64,000 nucleotides of DNA from Gemmatimonadaceae bacterium (GTDB taxonomy: Bacteria > Gemmatimonadota > Gemmatimonadetes > Gemmatimonadales > Gemmatimonadaceae). Under the pieces are notes generated by a model. It did not search any database. It was not told the origin of the DNA and saw only the letters and a list, made by a program, of their open reading frames with translations. The translations under genes were made by a program, and so were the position numbers. Numbering within the stretch: the first letter of the stretch is position 1; each line of letters starts with the position of its first letter. Location: NCBI GenBank assembly GCA_036273715.1, contig DASUHB010000034.1, positions 1 through 64,000 on the forward strand, in the 5' to 3' direction. Below are positions 33,016-42,456 of this stretch, in pieces.

Positions 33016-34578
33016 TCACCGAGGCAGCTCGTAAATCGCGCCGTCGTGTGTGCGCACCACGACGTGAATTGGCGGCGGCACCAGCTGCATCAACGCGGTC
33101 GCCGATACCGCGAAACGGCTCGAGCGGTTGAACGCCACAATAAGCCCGTGCGTCTGCGCGACCACGACCGCGAACGCACGGGCAGTGTCCGGCGTCGGCG
33201 CTGTCGGCATGAGCCGAGCCCATCGATTCGCGTGGAAGTAGAGTGCAGTTGGATAGTTCGTGTACAACGCACGGCCAGCAGCGTGGTCGCGCACCCACGC
33301 GATGAGCGGAGAGCCGAACCAGCTCTCGTCCGCATAGTCGTTGCCCGTGTCGACAGCGTAGGCTCCCTCCTGCGCCGTGGCCCAGGCCGACGCGCCCGCC
33401 CAACTCACGAGCAGAACAGCCGCGACGATGCGCGCCGTCCGACGCCAGACGCGCCAACCGTTGCTCAGCGTGATCACGATGGCGACGATCGCCAGCAGCA
33501 TGAGCGGCGACAGGAGCCGCTCGTCTAACGGAATCCCCGGATCGGCAAATAGCCTCGCCATGACGACGACCGCGACGTAGCACGCCGCGACCACCAGCGT
33601 CGCCGCGACTGCGAACGCCGCACGGGGACCCGGCGGCCCGCTCCCAGCCGCGCGCGACCACGTGCCCGACAGCCGCTCGCGCACCGACCATCTCCGCATG
33701 GCGTCGCGCGCCAGGACCAGGAGCGCGCACGCGGCCACGATCGCCGGAGCAAGGCGCCACAGTCCGCCGACGAGCGGTGCGCTCCACCCGACCAGCGTGC
33801 GCACGCCTTCGTGCAGCGTCGGAGCGATCTGGCCGTAGACCTTGAACTCGCGAATACCTCCGCCGTTAGTTTCCAGACGCGTGCGAATCATCCATGCGCC
33901 TAACGCAATCGCGCCCGGAACCAGCGCCGCCACCGCGCGTCGGACACGCTCGCGGAGTGTCCCGGGCAGCAGCAGCGACCACGCGCCCACCGCGGCGATC
34001 ACGGACACGCCGGCGTAGCGCACCATCGCCGCCGCGGCGGCGCCGAGCCCGGCCCACAGCGGGGAGCGCGGACGCCAGACCATGCACGCCAGCGTTGCGA
34101 GCATCAGCGCGAAAAAGAGCGGCTCGCTCAACACGTCGAGGAACACGTAGGACACGGCCGGCGTCACGGCGACCGCGATGGCGGCCACCGTTCCGGCCGC
34201 ACGCCCTTCCGCCCAACTGACGAACAGGAACACCATCCCGATCGTCACCAGCGCGGCGACCCCGTTCACGACACGGGCTGCCTGCAGCGGATCGACGCCT
34301 AACGCCACCGGCGCCGCCAGCACTGTCGACAGTCCCGGCGGAAAATGCGTCAGCGGGTCGACGCTGTCCGGGGTGTCCCAGCTGTCGTCAGGAACCTGGA
34401 ACGTCCCGTGCGCCGCGAACGACTTGGCGGCCGACACGTACTGGACCGCGTCCGGGTCGAGGCCCGGGCCGGCCGGCTGCGTCCAGTTGAAAACAAACCA
34501 GCACGCGATGGCGCCGAGCAGCACCGCCAGCGGGACGCGGAAGGTGGGACGGCGAGTGATCGGCGTTCGAGAAGTCAT
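33016..34578 (-). CDS. polytopic membrane protein, GT-C glycosyltransferase-like
   Basis: A 520-residue inner-membrane protein with about 10 hydrophobic segments. Near the N-terminus, GPGLDPDAVQYVSAAKSFAAHG gives the Asp of a GT-C luminal loop. LDVLSEPLFFALMLATLACM and AAAMVRYAGVSVIAAV resemble ArnT/PMT-type transferases that use lipid-linked sugar donors. A C-terminal soluble part of about 100 residues carries YTNYPTALYFHANRWARLMP. The acceptor is unknown. It is divergent from the SARP-kinase gene. Confidence 0.75.
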   Translation of the reverse strand: MTSRTPITRRPTFRVPLAVLLGAIACWFVFNWTQPAGPGLDPDAVQYVSAAKSFAAHGTFQVPDDSWDTPDSVDPLTHFPPGLSTVLAAPVALGVDPLQAARVVNGVAALVTIGMVFLFVSWAEGRAAGTVAAIAVAVTPAVSYVFLDVLSEPLFFALMLATLACMVWRPRSPLWAGLGAAAAAMVRYAGVSVIAAVGAWSLLLPGTLRERVRRAVAALVPGAIALGAWMIRTRLETNGGGIREFKVYGQIAPTLHEGVRTLVGWSAPLVGGLWRLAPAIVAACALLVLARDAMRRWSVRERLSGTWSRAAGSGPPGPRAAFAVAATLVVAACYVAVVVMARLFADPGIPLDERLLSPLMLLAIVAIVITLSNGWRVWRRTARIVAAVLLVSWAGASAWATAQEGAYAVDTGNDYADESWFGSPLIAWVRDHAAGRALYTNYPTALYFHANRWARLMPTAPTPDTARAFAVVVAQTHGLIVAFNRSSRFAVSATALMQLVPPPIHVVVRTHDGAIYELPR

Positions 34579-34701
34579 GCCGGGCCGAAGTATACCCAAA
34601 AGAGCGGTTCGCCGAAGTCGTCTCGCCGCGCCATGGCCGTGGGGAGTCTGTCGTCCAAGGCCAGTTCCGCGTATCGTGTAAACGCCTCCACGACCTGCAT
34701 C

Positions 34702-36153
34702 ATGGTCACCATCCAGACGCTTGGCGGTTTGTGCTTGCGCGGAGCCGTCGGCTTCGACGGTGCATCCGGCGACAACCAGCGCGCGCTGGCGTTGCTGGCG
34801 TTGCTGGCTGTTGCCGGTGAGCATGGCGTCGCCCGCGATCGCGCGCGCGATCTCTTGTGGGCCGACGCTGCGCATGACGCGGACCCGTTGCCGCCCGTTC
34901 TGGAGTCGATCCGGCGAGAGGTTGGGGACGCCGCCGTGTTCACCGACGTCGTGCTGCGCCTTGACTCGTCGGTGCTCCGGTCGGACGTCGGCGAATTCGA
35001 GAGGGCGCTCGACGGACGCGACGCGAGGACGGCCGTCGCGCTGTATGCTGGTCCGTTTTTGCGCGGATTTTCGCTTCCCGATGCGCCGTCCTTCGACGCA
35101 TGGGCAGGCCGCGAGCGTGAGCGTCTCGAGCGGCGGCAGCGGACGGCGCAGGCGATGCTCGCGTTGCGATCGACGCCGACGGGCCGTACGGCCGGCATCC
35201 CGGCCATCAAGCGATCAGGGTCGCCCGGCGGCCGCACGCCGCCGTCGGTCGAGGCGGTCCCGTCCGGTCTCGTCGCCAGTCGAGAGCGGGGGGCGATCAT
35301 TGGCGGCCGGTATCGGGTGTTGAGCGAGTTGGGCCGCGGCGCCATGGCCACCGTCCTTCTGGCGCGCGACATCAAGCACGAGCGCGATGTCGCCATCAAG
35401 TTCGTGCGATCCGACGCTGCGGATGCGCATGGATTGGCGCGCTTCCAGCGCGAGATCGCGGTGGTCGCCGGTCTCCAGCATCCGCACATCCTGCCGCTGC
35501 ACGATTCGGGCGAATCCGGCGGCTCGCTGTACTACGTGATGCCGTACATTGCCGGCGAGTCGCTGCGCGAGCGGCTGGCCGCCGCCCGAATCCTTCCGTT
35601 AGGCGAAGCGCTCCGGCTGGCGCGCGAGGCCGGCGACGCCCTCGCGTACGCGCACGCCCACGGCGTGATCCACCGCGACGTGAAGCCGGCCAACATTCTC
35701 CTCTCCGGCGGACACGCGCTGGTCGCGGACTTCGGCATCGCCCGCGGCGCGCCGCACCCGTCCGGCCGGCGCCTGACGGATGACGGCTACGCCGTCGGCA
35801 CGCCGGCCTACATGAGCCCCGAGCAGGCCTCCGGCGATCCGGTCGACGCGCGCAGCGACGAATACAGCCTCGCCTGCGTGCTGTACGAGATGCTCGCCGG
35901 GGCGCCGCCGTTCCCGGGCTCGCGCACCGAGTCCGCGCTCGCCCAACGCTTTCTCGCCGACGCGCCGCCGTTAGGCGACAAGCGGCCCGACGCGCCGCCC
36001 GCCGTCGCCCGCGCCGTCGCGACCGCGCTCGCCCGCGCCCCCGCCGCTCGCTACCCCGGCGTCGCCGAGTTCCTCGCGGCGCTCGAGGCGCCGACAGATG
36101 GACCGCCCGCCATCCGCTTCTCCCGCATCCGTCGCTGGCTCGGTCGCTCCTAG
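34702..36153 (+). CDS. SARP-like regulator (wHTH + BTAD) fused to a Ser/Thr protein kinase
   Basis: A 483-residue fusion. Residues 1-65 look like the winged helix of SARP regulators (IQTLGGLCLRG, NQRALALLALLAV, RDRARDLLWADA). Residues 75-150 are the start of a BTAD (ALYAGPFLRGFSLPDAPSFDAWAGRERERL, shown here only by its ends: ALYAGPFLRG and DAWAGRERERL). The kinase occupies about 190-470: ELGRGAMATVLLARD, the Lys in VAIKFV (about 230), HRDVKPANILL (about 323), DFGIARG (about 342), GTPAYMSPEQ. No membrane helix follows, so it is cytosolic. It probably couples phosphorylation to DNA binding. Confidence 0.85.
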   Translation: MVTIQTLGGLCLRGAVGFDGASGDNQRALALLALLAVAGEHGVARDRARDLLWADAAHDADPLPPVLESIRREVGDAAVFTDVVLRLDSSVLRSDVGEFERALDGRDARTAVALYAGPFLRGFSLPDAPSFDAWAGRERERLERRQRTAQAMLALRSTPTGRTAGIPAIKRSGSPGGRTPPSVEAVPSGLVASRERGAIIGGRYRVLSELGRGAMATVLLARDIKHERDVAIKFVRSDAADAHGLARFQREIAVVAGLQHPHILPLHDSGESGGSLYYVMPYIAGESLRERLAAARILPLGEALRLAREAGDALAYAHAHGVIHRDVKPANILLSGGHALVADFGIARGAPHPSGRRLTDDGYAVGTPAYMSPEQASGDPVDARSDEYSLACVLYEMLAGAPPFPGSRTESALAQRFLADAPPLGDKRPDAPPAVARAVATALARAPAARYPGVAEFLAALEAPTDGPPAIRFSRIRRWLGRS

Positions 36154-36261
36154 CCTGGGCGAGGGGTTGCCTCGTCCCCCGTCGCCGCCGTAAGAATGCA
36201 GTGGCTGACGCGCGCATCCGCCCGGTTGACGCGCCCCCGATCTACTGAAGTGGAGTGACCC

Positions 36262-37926
36262 GTGACATCGCTCGATACCGAGCGCGTCCGCGCGCCGCGC
36301 GGAACGACGCGCTCCTGCAAAGGTTGGCAGCAGGAAGCCGCGCTCCGCATGCTCATGAACAACCTCGACCCGGACGTGGCCGAGCGACCCGAGGACCTCG
36401 TGGTGTACGGAGGAACGGGGAAAGCAGCGCGCGACTGGGCGTCGTTCGACGCGATCGTCGCCACCCTGCGCCGACTCGAGAACGACGAGACGCTGCTCGT
36501 GCAGAGCGGCAAGCCGGTGGGGGTGTTCCGGACGCATCCCGGTGCGCCGCGCGTACTCATCGCGAACGCGAATCTCGTCGGCCGTTGGGCCACCTGGGAC
36601 GTGTTCCGCGAGCTCGAGCGTCAGGGCCTAACAATGTACGGGCAGATGACGGCCGGCTCGTGGATCTACATCGGCTCGCAGGGCATTCTCCAGGGCACGT
36701 ACGAGACGTTCGGCGCAGTCGCGCGGCAGCACTTTGGCGGCACGCTTGCCGGCCGGCTGGTGCTCACGGCCGGACTCGGCGGGATGGGCGGCGCGCAACC
36801 GTTGGCGGCGACGATGCACGGGGCGGCATTTTTAGGCATCGAGGTCGATCCGGCGCGCATTGCGAAACGCGTCGCCACCGGCTATTGCGATCGCCAGACC
36901 GCGAGTCTCGACGACGCGCTGGCGTGGGTTGCCGAGGCGAAGGCGGCGCGCAGGGCGCTGTCGGTGGGGCTGGTCGGCAACGCCGCCGAAGTCGTGCCGG
37001 AGCTCGTGCGGCGCGGCGTCGTGCCCGATGTGCTGACGGACCAGACCAGCGCGCACGATACCCTCAACGGCTACGTGCCCGCGGGCATGTCCCTCGAGGC
37101 CGCGGCAGCGCTGCGGCGCACGGACGCGGCGCAGTACGTTAGGCAGGCGACGGCGTCGATCGTCGAGCACGTGCGCGCGATGCTCGCGCTGCGCGCCCGC
37201 GGCGCGATCACGTTCGACTATGGCAACAACCTGCGCACGGTGGCGCACGACGCGGGCCTCGCTGACGCGTTTGCCTTCCCGGGCTTCGTGCCCGCGTACA
37301 TGCGACCGCTCTTTTGCGAAGGCAAGGGACCGTTCCGTTGGGTCGCGCTGTCCGGCGATCCCAAGGATCTCGCGCGCACCGATGAGCTCGTGCTCGAGCT
37401 GTTCCCGGACGACGAGCATCTGGTGCGGTGGATCACGCTCGCCCGCGAGAAGGTGCAGTTCCAGGGATTGCCGGCCCGCATCTGCTGGTTAGGCCAGGGC
37501 GCGCGGGCGCGCTTTGGCGTCGCCCTCAACGACCTCGTGGCCAACGGCGAGATCTCGGCGCCGATCGTCATCGGCCGGGACCATCTCGACACGGGCAGCG
37601 TCGCATCGCCGTTCCGCGAAACCGAAGCGATGCGCGACGGCAGCGACGCGATCGCCGATTGGCCGATCCTGAATGCGATGCTCAACGTGGCCAGCGGCGC
37701 ATCATGGGTCTCGTTCCATCATGGCGGCGGCGTGGGCATCGGCAATTCGCTGCACGCCGGCCAGGTGATCGTCGCCGATGGAACGCCGGAAATGCGCGTG
37801 CGGCTCGAGCGCGTGTTGACCAACGATCCCGGCATCGGCGTGGCTCGCCACGCGGACGCGGGCTACGACATCGCGGTGCGGACGGCGCGGGAACAGGACA
37901 TCGACATTCCGATGCTCGACCGCTGA
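36262..37926 (+). CDS. hutU: urocanate hydratase
   Basis: A 554-residue enzyme starting at GTG, matching urocanase length. It converts urocanate to 4-imidazolone-5-propionate in histidine degradation. [17 protein letters not shown] is the family signature, [10 protein letters not shown] is part of the NAD-binding region, and [15 protein letters not shown] contains the conserved Cys. The C-terminal [14 protein letters not shown] is also hallmark. It is convergent with hutI, 23 bp away. hutH and the final steps are not in the window. Confidence 0.97.
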   Translation: MTSLDTERVRAPRGTTRSCKGWQQEAALRMLMNNLDPDVAERPEDLVVYGGTGKAARDWASFDAIVATLRRLENDETLLVQSGKPVGVFRTHPGAPRVLIANANLVGRWATWDVFRELERQGLTMYGQMTAGSWIYIGSQGILQGTYETFGAVARQHFGGTLAGRLVLTAGLGGMGGAQPLAATMHGAAFLGIEVDPARIAKRVATGYCDRQTASLDDALAWVAEAKAARRALSVGLVGNAAEVVPELVRRGVVPDVLTDQTSAHDTLNGYVPAGMSLEAAAALRRTDAAQYVRQATASIVEHVRAMLALRARGAITFDYGNNLRTVAHDAGLADAFAFPGFVPAYMRPLFCEGKGPFRWVALSGDPKDLARTDELVLELFPDDEHLVRWITLAREKVQFQGLPARICWLGQGARARFGVALNDLVANGEISAPIVIGRDHLDTGSVASPFRETEAMRDGSDAIADWPILNAMLNVASGASWVSFHHGGGVGIGNSLHAGQVIVADGTPEMRVRLERVLTNDPGIGVARHADAGYDIAVRTAREQDIDIPMLDR

Positions 37927-37949
37927 GCGATTCGCTCACCCGTTAGGCT

Positions 37950-39170
37950 TCACGCCAGTTCGCCGGCGAGATGCCCCGCACAGACGGTTGCTTTGCAGGC
38001 GTTCGGGCGAAAGTTGTACAGCCAGTGGTCGATGCTCGGCGAGTCGAGCACCAGGAAGTCGGCCCGCTTCCCCGGCTCGAGTGACCCGATCTCGGCCTCG
38101 AGGCCCACCGCACGCGCGGCGTAGATCGTCGCGCCCTTGAGCGCCTCCGCCGGCGTCATGCGCTGCATCGTGCACGCGAGGGTGAGCGCGAGCGGCAGGT
38201 GATAGCTCGGAGCCGAACCAGGATTGAAGTCGGTCGCAACCGCGACGGGGACTCCAGCCGCAATGAACTTTCGCGCCGGCATTGGCGCTTGGCCGAGGTA
38301 GAGCGCTGCTAACGGAAGGCTGACGGCGACGACGCCGGCGCGCGCCATGGCCGCGATGCCGGCATCCGATGCATGCTCGAGATGGTCCGCCGAAATCGCG
38401 TGCATCTCGGCGGCAAAGGCGGCGCCGCCGCCGTCGCTCAACTGGTCCGCATGCACCTTTGCCGCGAGCCCCGCCTCCTGCGCCGCGCGCAAAATGCGGC
38501 GTGCTTCATCGACCGTGAACGCGCCGCGCTCCACGAACACATCGCAGCACGTCGCGAGGCGCTCCTGCGCCGCCGCCGGAATCATCTCGTTGATCACCAG
38601 ATCGACGTACGCATCGCGCCGGTCGTGCATCTCGGCCGGCACCGTGTGTGCGCCTAACAGAGTGGGCACGATGCGCTGCGGCCCATCCGCCGCCAGGCCG
38701 CGGTAGACCCGCAGGATGCGCAGTTCTTCCGCCGGCGTCAGCCCGTAGCCGCTCTTGCACTCCACGGTCATTACGCCTAACGAGAATATCTCGGCGAGAA
38801 ACGATGCACATTTGTCGAACAGGGCCTCGGAGGAAATCGCGTGCGTTTGCGCGACCGTCGCGGCGATGCCGCCGCCCTCGGCGGCGATCTCCTGGTACGT
38901 GCGACCGTTGATGCGCTCGACGAATTCGTTCGCGCGCCACCCGCCGAAGGCGAGATGCGTGTGGCAGTCGATGAGGCCGGGAATCACCACCGGCGTCGAC
39001 ATGCCGAGGTTCGCCGGCGTTTCCTCGGCGTACGCGGCTGGGAGGTCCTCGTCCCGCCCGACCCAGGCGATGCGTCCGTCCGCCCACGCCAGCGCGGCGT
39101 TCGTGATCGGATGGATCTCGCCCTGGCCGCCGTCCGCGGCGCAGGTGGCCAACATGCCGATGCGTCGCAT
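37950..39170 (-). CDS. hutI: imidazolonepropionase
   Basis: An amidohydrolase of 406 residues, the normal length, that hydrolyses imidazolone propionate to N-formimino-L-glutamate. Metal ligands are in IDCHTHLAFGG, VHADQLS and SADHLEHAS, and the Asp in ATDFNPGSAP. I use the ATG at 39170; a GTG at 39179 is in frame. It is convergent with hutU, so the two Hut genes here are not a simple operon. It precedes the cytochrome/sulfite dehydrogenase pair on the same strand, downstream of which it lies. Confidence 0.96.
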   Translation of the reverse strand: MRRIGMLATCAADGGQGEIHPITNAALAWADGRIAWVGRDEDLPAAYAEETPANLGMSTPVVIPGLIDCHTHLAFGGWRANEFVERINGRTYQEIAAEGGGIAATVAQTHAISSEALFDKCASFLAEIFSLGVMTVECKSGYGLTPAEELRILRVYRGLAADGPQRIVPTLLGAHTVPAEMHDRRDAYVDLVINEMIPAAAQERLATCCDVFVERGAFTVDEARRILRAAQEAGLAAKVHADQLSDGGGAAFAAEMHAISADHLEHASDAGIAAMARAGVVAVSLPLAALYLGQAPMPARKFIAAGVPVAVATDFNPGSAPSYHLPLALTLACTMQRMTPAEALKGATIYAARAVGLEAEIGSLEPGKRADFLVLDSPSIDHWLYNFRPNACKATVCAGHLAGELA

Positions 39171-39215
39171 GACAGGCACGGTATGATCTCAGCTGTTCAC
39201 GGTATGGATGCCTGA

Positions 39216-39800
39216 CTAACGAATCTCCGGGCCGCCGCGACGATTGTCCACCACGAACCGATCGCGGGCCGGCATGCGCACACGCGGAAGCGTGCGTGCA
39301 TCGATCGTGGCTGTGTCGGCGATGATCTCGTTTCGCCATAGCAGAAACGCCGCCAAGGCGTATACTTCGTTAGGCTTGAGCGATCCCGGCGCGTCGTACG
39401 GCATGGCCCGGTTGATGTAGTCGTACACGGTCGTCGCGTACGGCCAGTAATTCCCGATGGTCCGAACGAGCGATGCATCGCGGCCGAACGGAAAGCCCTG
39501 TCTGGGTTCCCTGCCGACTAGGCGGTCGAACGGGCCTTCGACGCCCGTCGGTCCGTGACACCGCGCGCATCGCTGTCGAAAGATCGCTGCGCCCTGCACC
39601 GCCGTCCCGCTGCCGGCGGGCAGTCCGATGCCGTCCGGCATCACCGTGACGTCCATCGCCCGGATCTCTTCGGTCGTCGCGGGGCGGCCGAGTGCGTAGT
39701 GGGCCGGCGGGCCGGGGCGATGATCGGCTCGCCTAACGTGGGCCGGCGCGCCGGCGGCCACGGCGAGGAGCGCCGTTCTGAGGATTCCGGCTCTCGTCAT
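39216..39800 (-). CDS. c-type cytochrome, SoxD/SorB-like
   Basis: A 194-residue periplasmic cytochrome. A signal (GILRTALLAVAAGAPA) leads to a single heme site RCARCHGPTG (Cys78, Cys81, His82), and the distal Met is probably in NRAMPYDAPGSL. This is the electron acceptor of the sulfite dehydrogenase encoded upstream. The ATG overlaps its stop by 4 bp (ATGA), strongly suggesting a heterodimer made in fixed ratio. It is one heme shorter than classical SoxD. Confidence 0.88.
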   Translation of the reverse strand: MTRAGILRTALLAVAAGAPAHVRRADHRPGPPAHYALGRPATTEEIRAMDVTVMPDGIGLPAGSGTAVQGAAIFRQRCARCHGPTGVEGPFDRLVGREPRQGFPFGRDASLVRTIGNYWPYATTVYDYINRAMPYDAPGSLKPNEVYALAAFLLWRNEIIADTATIDARTLPRVRMPARDRFVVDNRRGGPEIR

Positions 39801-41041
39801 CCGTCGGCTCTGAACGTCACGCTGCCATCGCCGCCGACGTGCCACGCGCGAATATTATTGAAGTGGTAGCGCGTGCCAGTCCCTCTCGCGGCGCGCAGCT
39901 GGGCCAGCGTCGGTTGGACGTAGCCCGTCTCGTCGGTTGCGCGGCTCATCAGCACGGCCTCCCGTCCGTCCCATTTCCAGGGAAACGAGAACCGCGTGTG
40001 ACACTTGGGCAGCACCGGCTGCTGGAGGACCGCCGGCGACCAGGTCTGGCCGCCGTTGGTCGACACGTCGACGCGCGTGATGCGCCCGCGACCGCTCCAC
40101 GCCAGGCCGGTGACATCCCACCAGCCGCGGTCCGTGAGCGTCGCCGGAAACGCAGGGAACGTGATGATCGACTTGGCGTCCATGACGAACGAGAACATTC
40201 GCGCCGTTCCGTTAGGCAACGGATCCGTGTATTTGGATGTCTCGTCGCGCGTCATGAACGGCCGGTCCGCAAATTCGAGGCGCCGGATCCACTTCACGTT
40301 GGTGTTTCCTTCCCACCCGGGCAGCAGCAGGCGCGCCGGATACCCTTGTTCGGGCCGCAACGCGTCACCGTTCTGCGCATAGGCGATCATCGCATCGTCC
40401 CGGGCCTTCTCGACCGGGATGCTCCGCGCCATGAGGCCGGCATCGCCTCCTTCGGCGAGGAACCATGTCGCGCGCGGCTGCACGCCCACCTCTCGCAAGA
40501 GCGTCGCCACGGAGACGCCCGTCCATTCGCTCGTGCTGGTGAGGCCGTCCACGAGCTGCGGCGATTGATCCCGGCGCATGTTCCGGTAGGCAGATTCGCC
40601 GTTGCCCGAGCACTCGAGAAAATGAAATCGCGAGACCGCCGGAAACCGCTTGAGCGCGGCCAGGTCGAAGACGGTGGGGCGATCGACCATGCCGTGGATC
40701 AACAACGTGTACTGATGCGGGTCGATGACCGCCACGCCCGCGTGGTGCCGTTCATAGTGGAGGTCGGACGGCGTCACGATGCCGTGCAGATCCTGGAGCG
40801 GCGTCATCGATATCTCGTGCAGCGCGCCGCCGACGACCCGCTGGATCCGTTCGTTCGGCGCGCGCACGCCGACGGCGGTGGCCGATCTGCCTAACGGACG
40901 CGAATGGACGGGCGGCGCTGCGGCTTGTCCGAGCACGCCGCGGTCGAGCATCGCCAGTCCAATCGCCGCCGCCGTGCCGGCGACCAGGCGTCGACGGGTC
41001 AGGTCGGCGGCATCCCGTGGCCTGCGTGGCTGATCGCTCAT
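39797..41041 (-). CDS. sulfite dehydrogenase molybdopterin subunit, SoxC/SorA-like
   Basis: A 414-residue molybdenum enzyme of the sulfite oxidase family. The N-terminus carries a Tat signal (LTRRRLVAGTAAAIGLAML). The Mo-ligating Cys is Cys144 in HFLECSGNGES, the form typical of SoxC. The C-terminal Mo-co dimerisation domain follows (TRVDVSTNGGQTWSPA). With its cytochrome it oxidises sulfite or sulfane sulfur in the periplasm and feeds electrons to cytochrome c. No soxXYZAB genes are present, so a SorAB-like sulfite oxidation role is more likely than thiosulfate oxidation. Confidence 0.9.
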   Translation of the reverse strand: MSDQPRRPRDAADLTRRRLVAGTAAAIGLAMLDRGVLGQAAAPPVHSRPLGRSATAVGVRAPNERIQRVVGGALHEISMTPLQDLHGIVTPSDLHYERHHAGVAVIDPHQYTLLIHGMVDRPTVFDLAALKRFPAVSRFHFLECSGNGESAYRNMRRDQSPQLVDGLTSTSEWTGVSVATLLREVGVQPRATWFLAEGGDAGLMARSIPVEKARDDAMIAYAQNGDALRPEQGYPARLLLPGWEGNTNVKWIRRLEFADRPFMTRDETSKYTDPLPNGTARMFSFVMDAKSIITFPAFPATLTDRGWWDVTGLAWSGRGRITRVDVSTNGGQTWSPAVLQQPVLPKCHTRFSFPWKWDGREAVLMSRATDETGYVQPTLAQLRAARGTGTRYHFNNIRAWHVGGDGSVTFRADG

Positions 41042-41064
41042 CTCGCGTTGGGTGGCGGCGTTGG

Positions 41065-42306
41065 CTAAACGCTCGCCTCCGTGACCCGCCTTGGCAAGGC
41101 GGCTACGGCGCCGGCGACCGCCGGCACGCGAAACGTCACCGGCAGCGTGATGCCGATGTCGGGCAGCGCACGCGACACCACCCACCCGCGCAAGAACGGG
41201 CTGTCGAATTCGTACCGCGCGCCGCGCTCCTCCCGGATGAGGCGTCCGGCATCGACCAGCGCGGCCAGCGCCTGCGACACTGCGCTGCTCGACGCGAGCC
41301 CGAAGCGGCCGCTCGTCTCGGCCGACGTGAGTCCTTCGCCGGCGACCGCGAGCGCGCGCAGCACGTTCTGCTGATGTGGCGTGAGCTGCTGCCAGAAATC
41401 GGCGAACGCATCGTCGCGCTCGGCCACGCCGTCGGCGAACGCGAGGTCGGCGTCGCCCGCGTCTGCTTTCCCGGCGGCGGCGGTGCGATCGAAGCAGGTG
41501 CGTGCAACCTGCGTGATGTCGCGGGTGCGCGGCCCCGCGATCTCCATGATGCGTGCGCCGACGCCCTCACACGTCACGCCGGCGCCGCGCATCCGCTGTT
41601 CGATCCACGAGGCGAAGTAGCCGGGGTCGATCGGGCCGAAGTAGAGCACATCGAGCATGTCGTAGAACGCGCGGCCCGGCTCGATCATGCGGCGAATGAG
41701 ATGCGGTTTGGAACCGGCGAGCACGTAGCTCACGTGGTCGTGGCGCTGGATGATGCCGCGCAGATGCCACTCGGCGTCCTCGCCGCCGAAGCGGGCGATG
41801 TCCTGGAATTCGTCGAGCACGAGCCCGATGGTCGCGCCGCGATCGCGCGCCAGATCGTTCACCGCATCGAGCACGCTGCCTAACGTGGCCCGCTGGTCCT
41901 CGAGGTCGGCGCGGCGGAGCTGCAGCGAGATGCTGGGCAGGAGGAGTCCGCTGGCGCGGTCGTGCGTGAGCGAGACGGTGGCCTGGAGCCGCGACGCGAG
42001 GTCGGCCGCCACGTTCTTCCACCGTTTGCCTAACGCAGCGGCCGCGCCCTGGAGGATGCGGGTGGAGACGTCGGCCACGGTCGATGCCGTGGACAGGTCG
42101 GCCACGAAAGCGTGGCCGCGCTGGCGGTTCACCTGCTCGACCGCCAGCGCGAGCGCCGAGCTCTTGCCCATGCGGCGGTAGCCGTAGACGAGCAGTTTGC
42201 TCGCCGGCCGCCGGAGGGCGTCGCGGATGCGCGTGAGCTCGGCGACGCGGTCGGTGAAGAATTCGCCGGTGACGAGCCCGTGGATGCGGAACGGATTCTC
42301 GGCCAT
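41065..42306 (-). CDS. archaeal-type AAA ATPase with C-terminal winged helix
   Basis: A 413-residue ATPase. Walker A is VYGYRRMGKSSALAL, Walker B is IGLVLDEFQDIARF, and YVLAGSKPHLIRRM is a sensor-like motif. FTDRVAELTRIRDAL at the start is typical of the STAND-like archaeal ATPase group. The C-terminal third contains a winged helix (LTPHQQNVLRALAVAGEGL, SSSAVSQALAALVDAGRLIREE). Its task is unknown; DNA or complex remodelling is plausible. Two inverted repeats lie in the promoter region it shares with the radical SAM gene. Confidence 0.8.
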   Translation of the reverse strand: MAENPFRIHGLVTGEFFTDRVAELTRIRDALRRPASKLLVYGYRRMGKSSALALAVEQVNRQRGHAFVADLSTASTVADVSTRILQGAAAALGKRWKNVAADLASRLQATVSLTHDRASGLLLPSISLQLRRADLEDQRATLGSVLDAVNDLARDRGATIGLVLDEFQDIARFGGEDAEWHLRGIIQRHDHVSYVLAGSKPHLIRRMIEPGRAFYDMLDVLYFGPIDPGYFASWIEQRMRGAGVTCEGVGARIMEIAGPRTRDITQVARTCFDRTAAAGKADAGDADLAFADGVAERDDAFADFWQQLTPHQQNVLRALAVAGEGLTSAETSGRFGLASSSAVSQALAALVDAGRLIREERGARYEFDSPFLRGWVVSRALPDIGITLPVTFRVPAVAGAVAALPRRVTEASV

Positions 42307-42340
42307 GAGAGGTCTCGCGGGTGCTGTCGCGTAGTGCCAC

Positions 42341-42364
42341 CTTACTAAGCAACCGCTTAGTAAG
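42341..42364. promoter_or_regulatory. 10-bp perfect inverted repeat, candidate operator
   Basis: CTTACTAAGC (42341-42350) and GCTTAGTAAG (42355-42364) are perfect inverted 10-mers separated by AACC. The symmetry and half-site length are typical of TetR-like operators. It lies in the 150-bp divergent region, 34 bp upstream of the ATPase start and 36 bp upstream of the radical SAM promoter. A second, smaller hairpin (AGGGGC/GCCCCT at 42374-42390) follows. Confidence 0.6.
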
Positions 42365-42400
42365 CTGCTCCTGAGGGGCAAATCGCCCCTGGAGTGTCTC

Positions 42401-42429
42401 TTGTCTCTTCGGTATCTATTCGGTATCAT
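42401..42429 (+). promoter_or_regulatory. predicted sigma-70-like promoter with 11-bp-spaced direct repeats
   Basis: TTGTCT (42401-42406) and TATCAT (42424-42429) are separated by 17 bp, close to consensus -35 and -10 elements, 27 nt before the radical SAM ATG. The direct repeat TTCGGTATC occurs at 42408-42416 and 42419-42427, spaced 11 bp, about one helical turn, overlapping the -10. This could be a regulator site of the mutasome operon. No classical CGAAC/GTTCG LexA box is seen. Confidence 0.5.
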
Positions 42430-42456
42430 CGTTTCCCCGCAACCCCCAGCAGTCTT

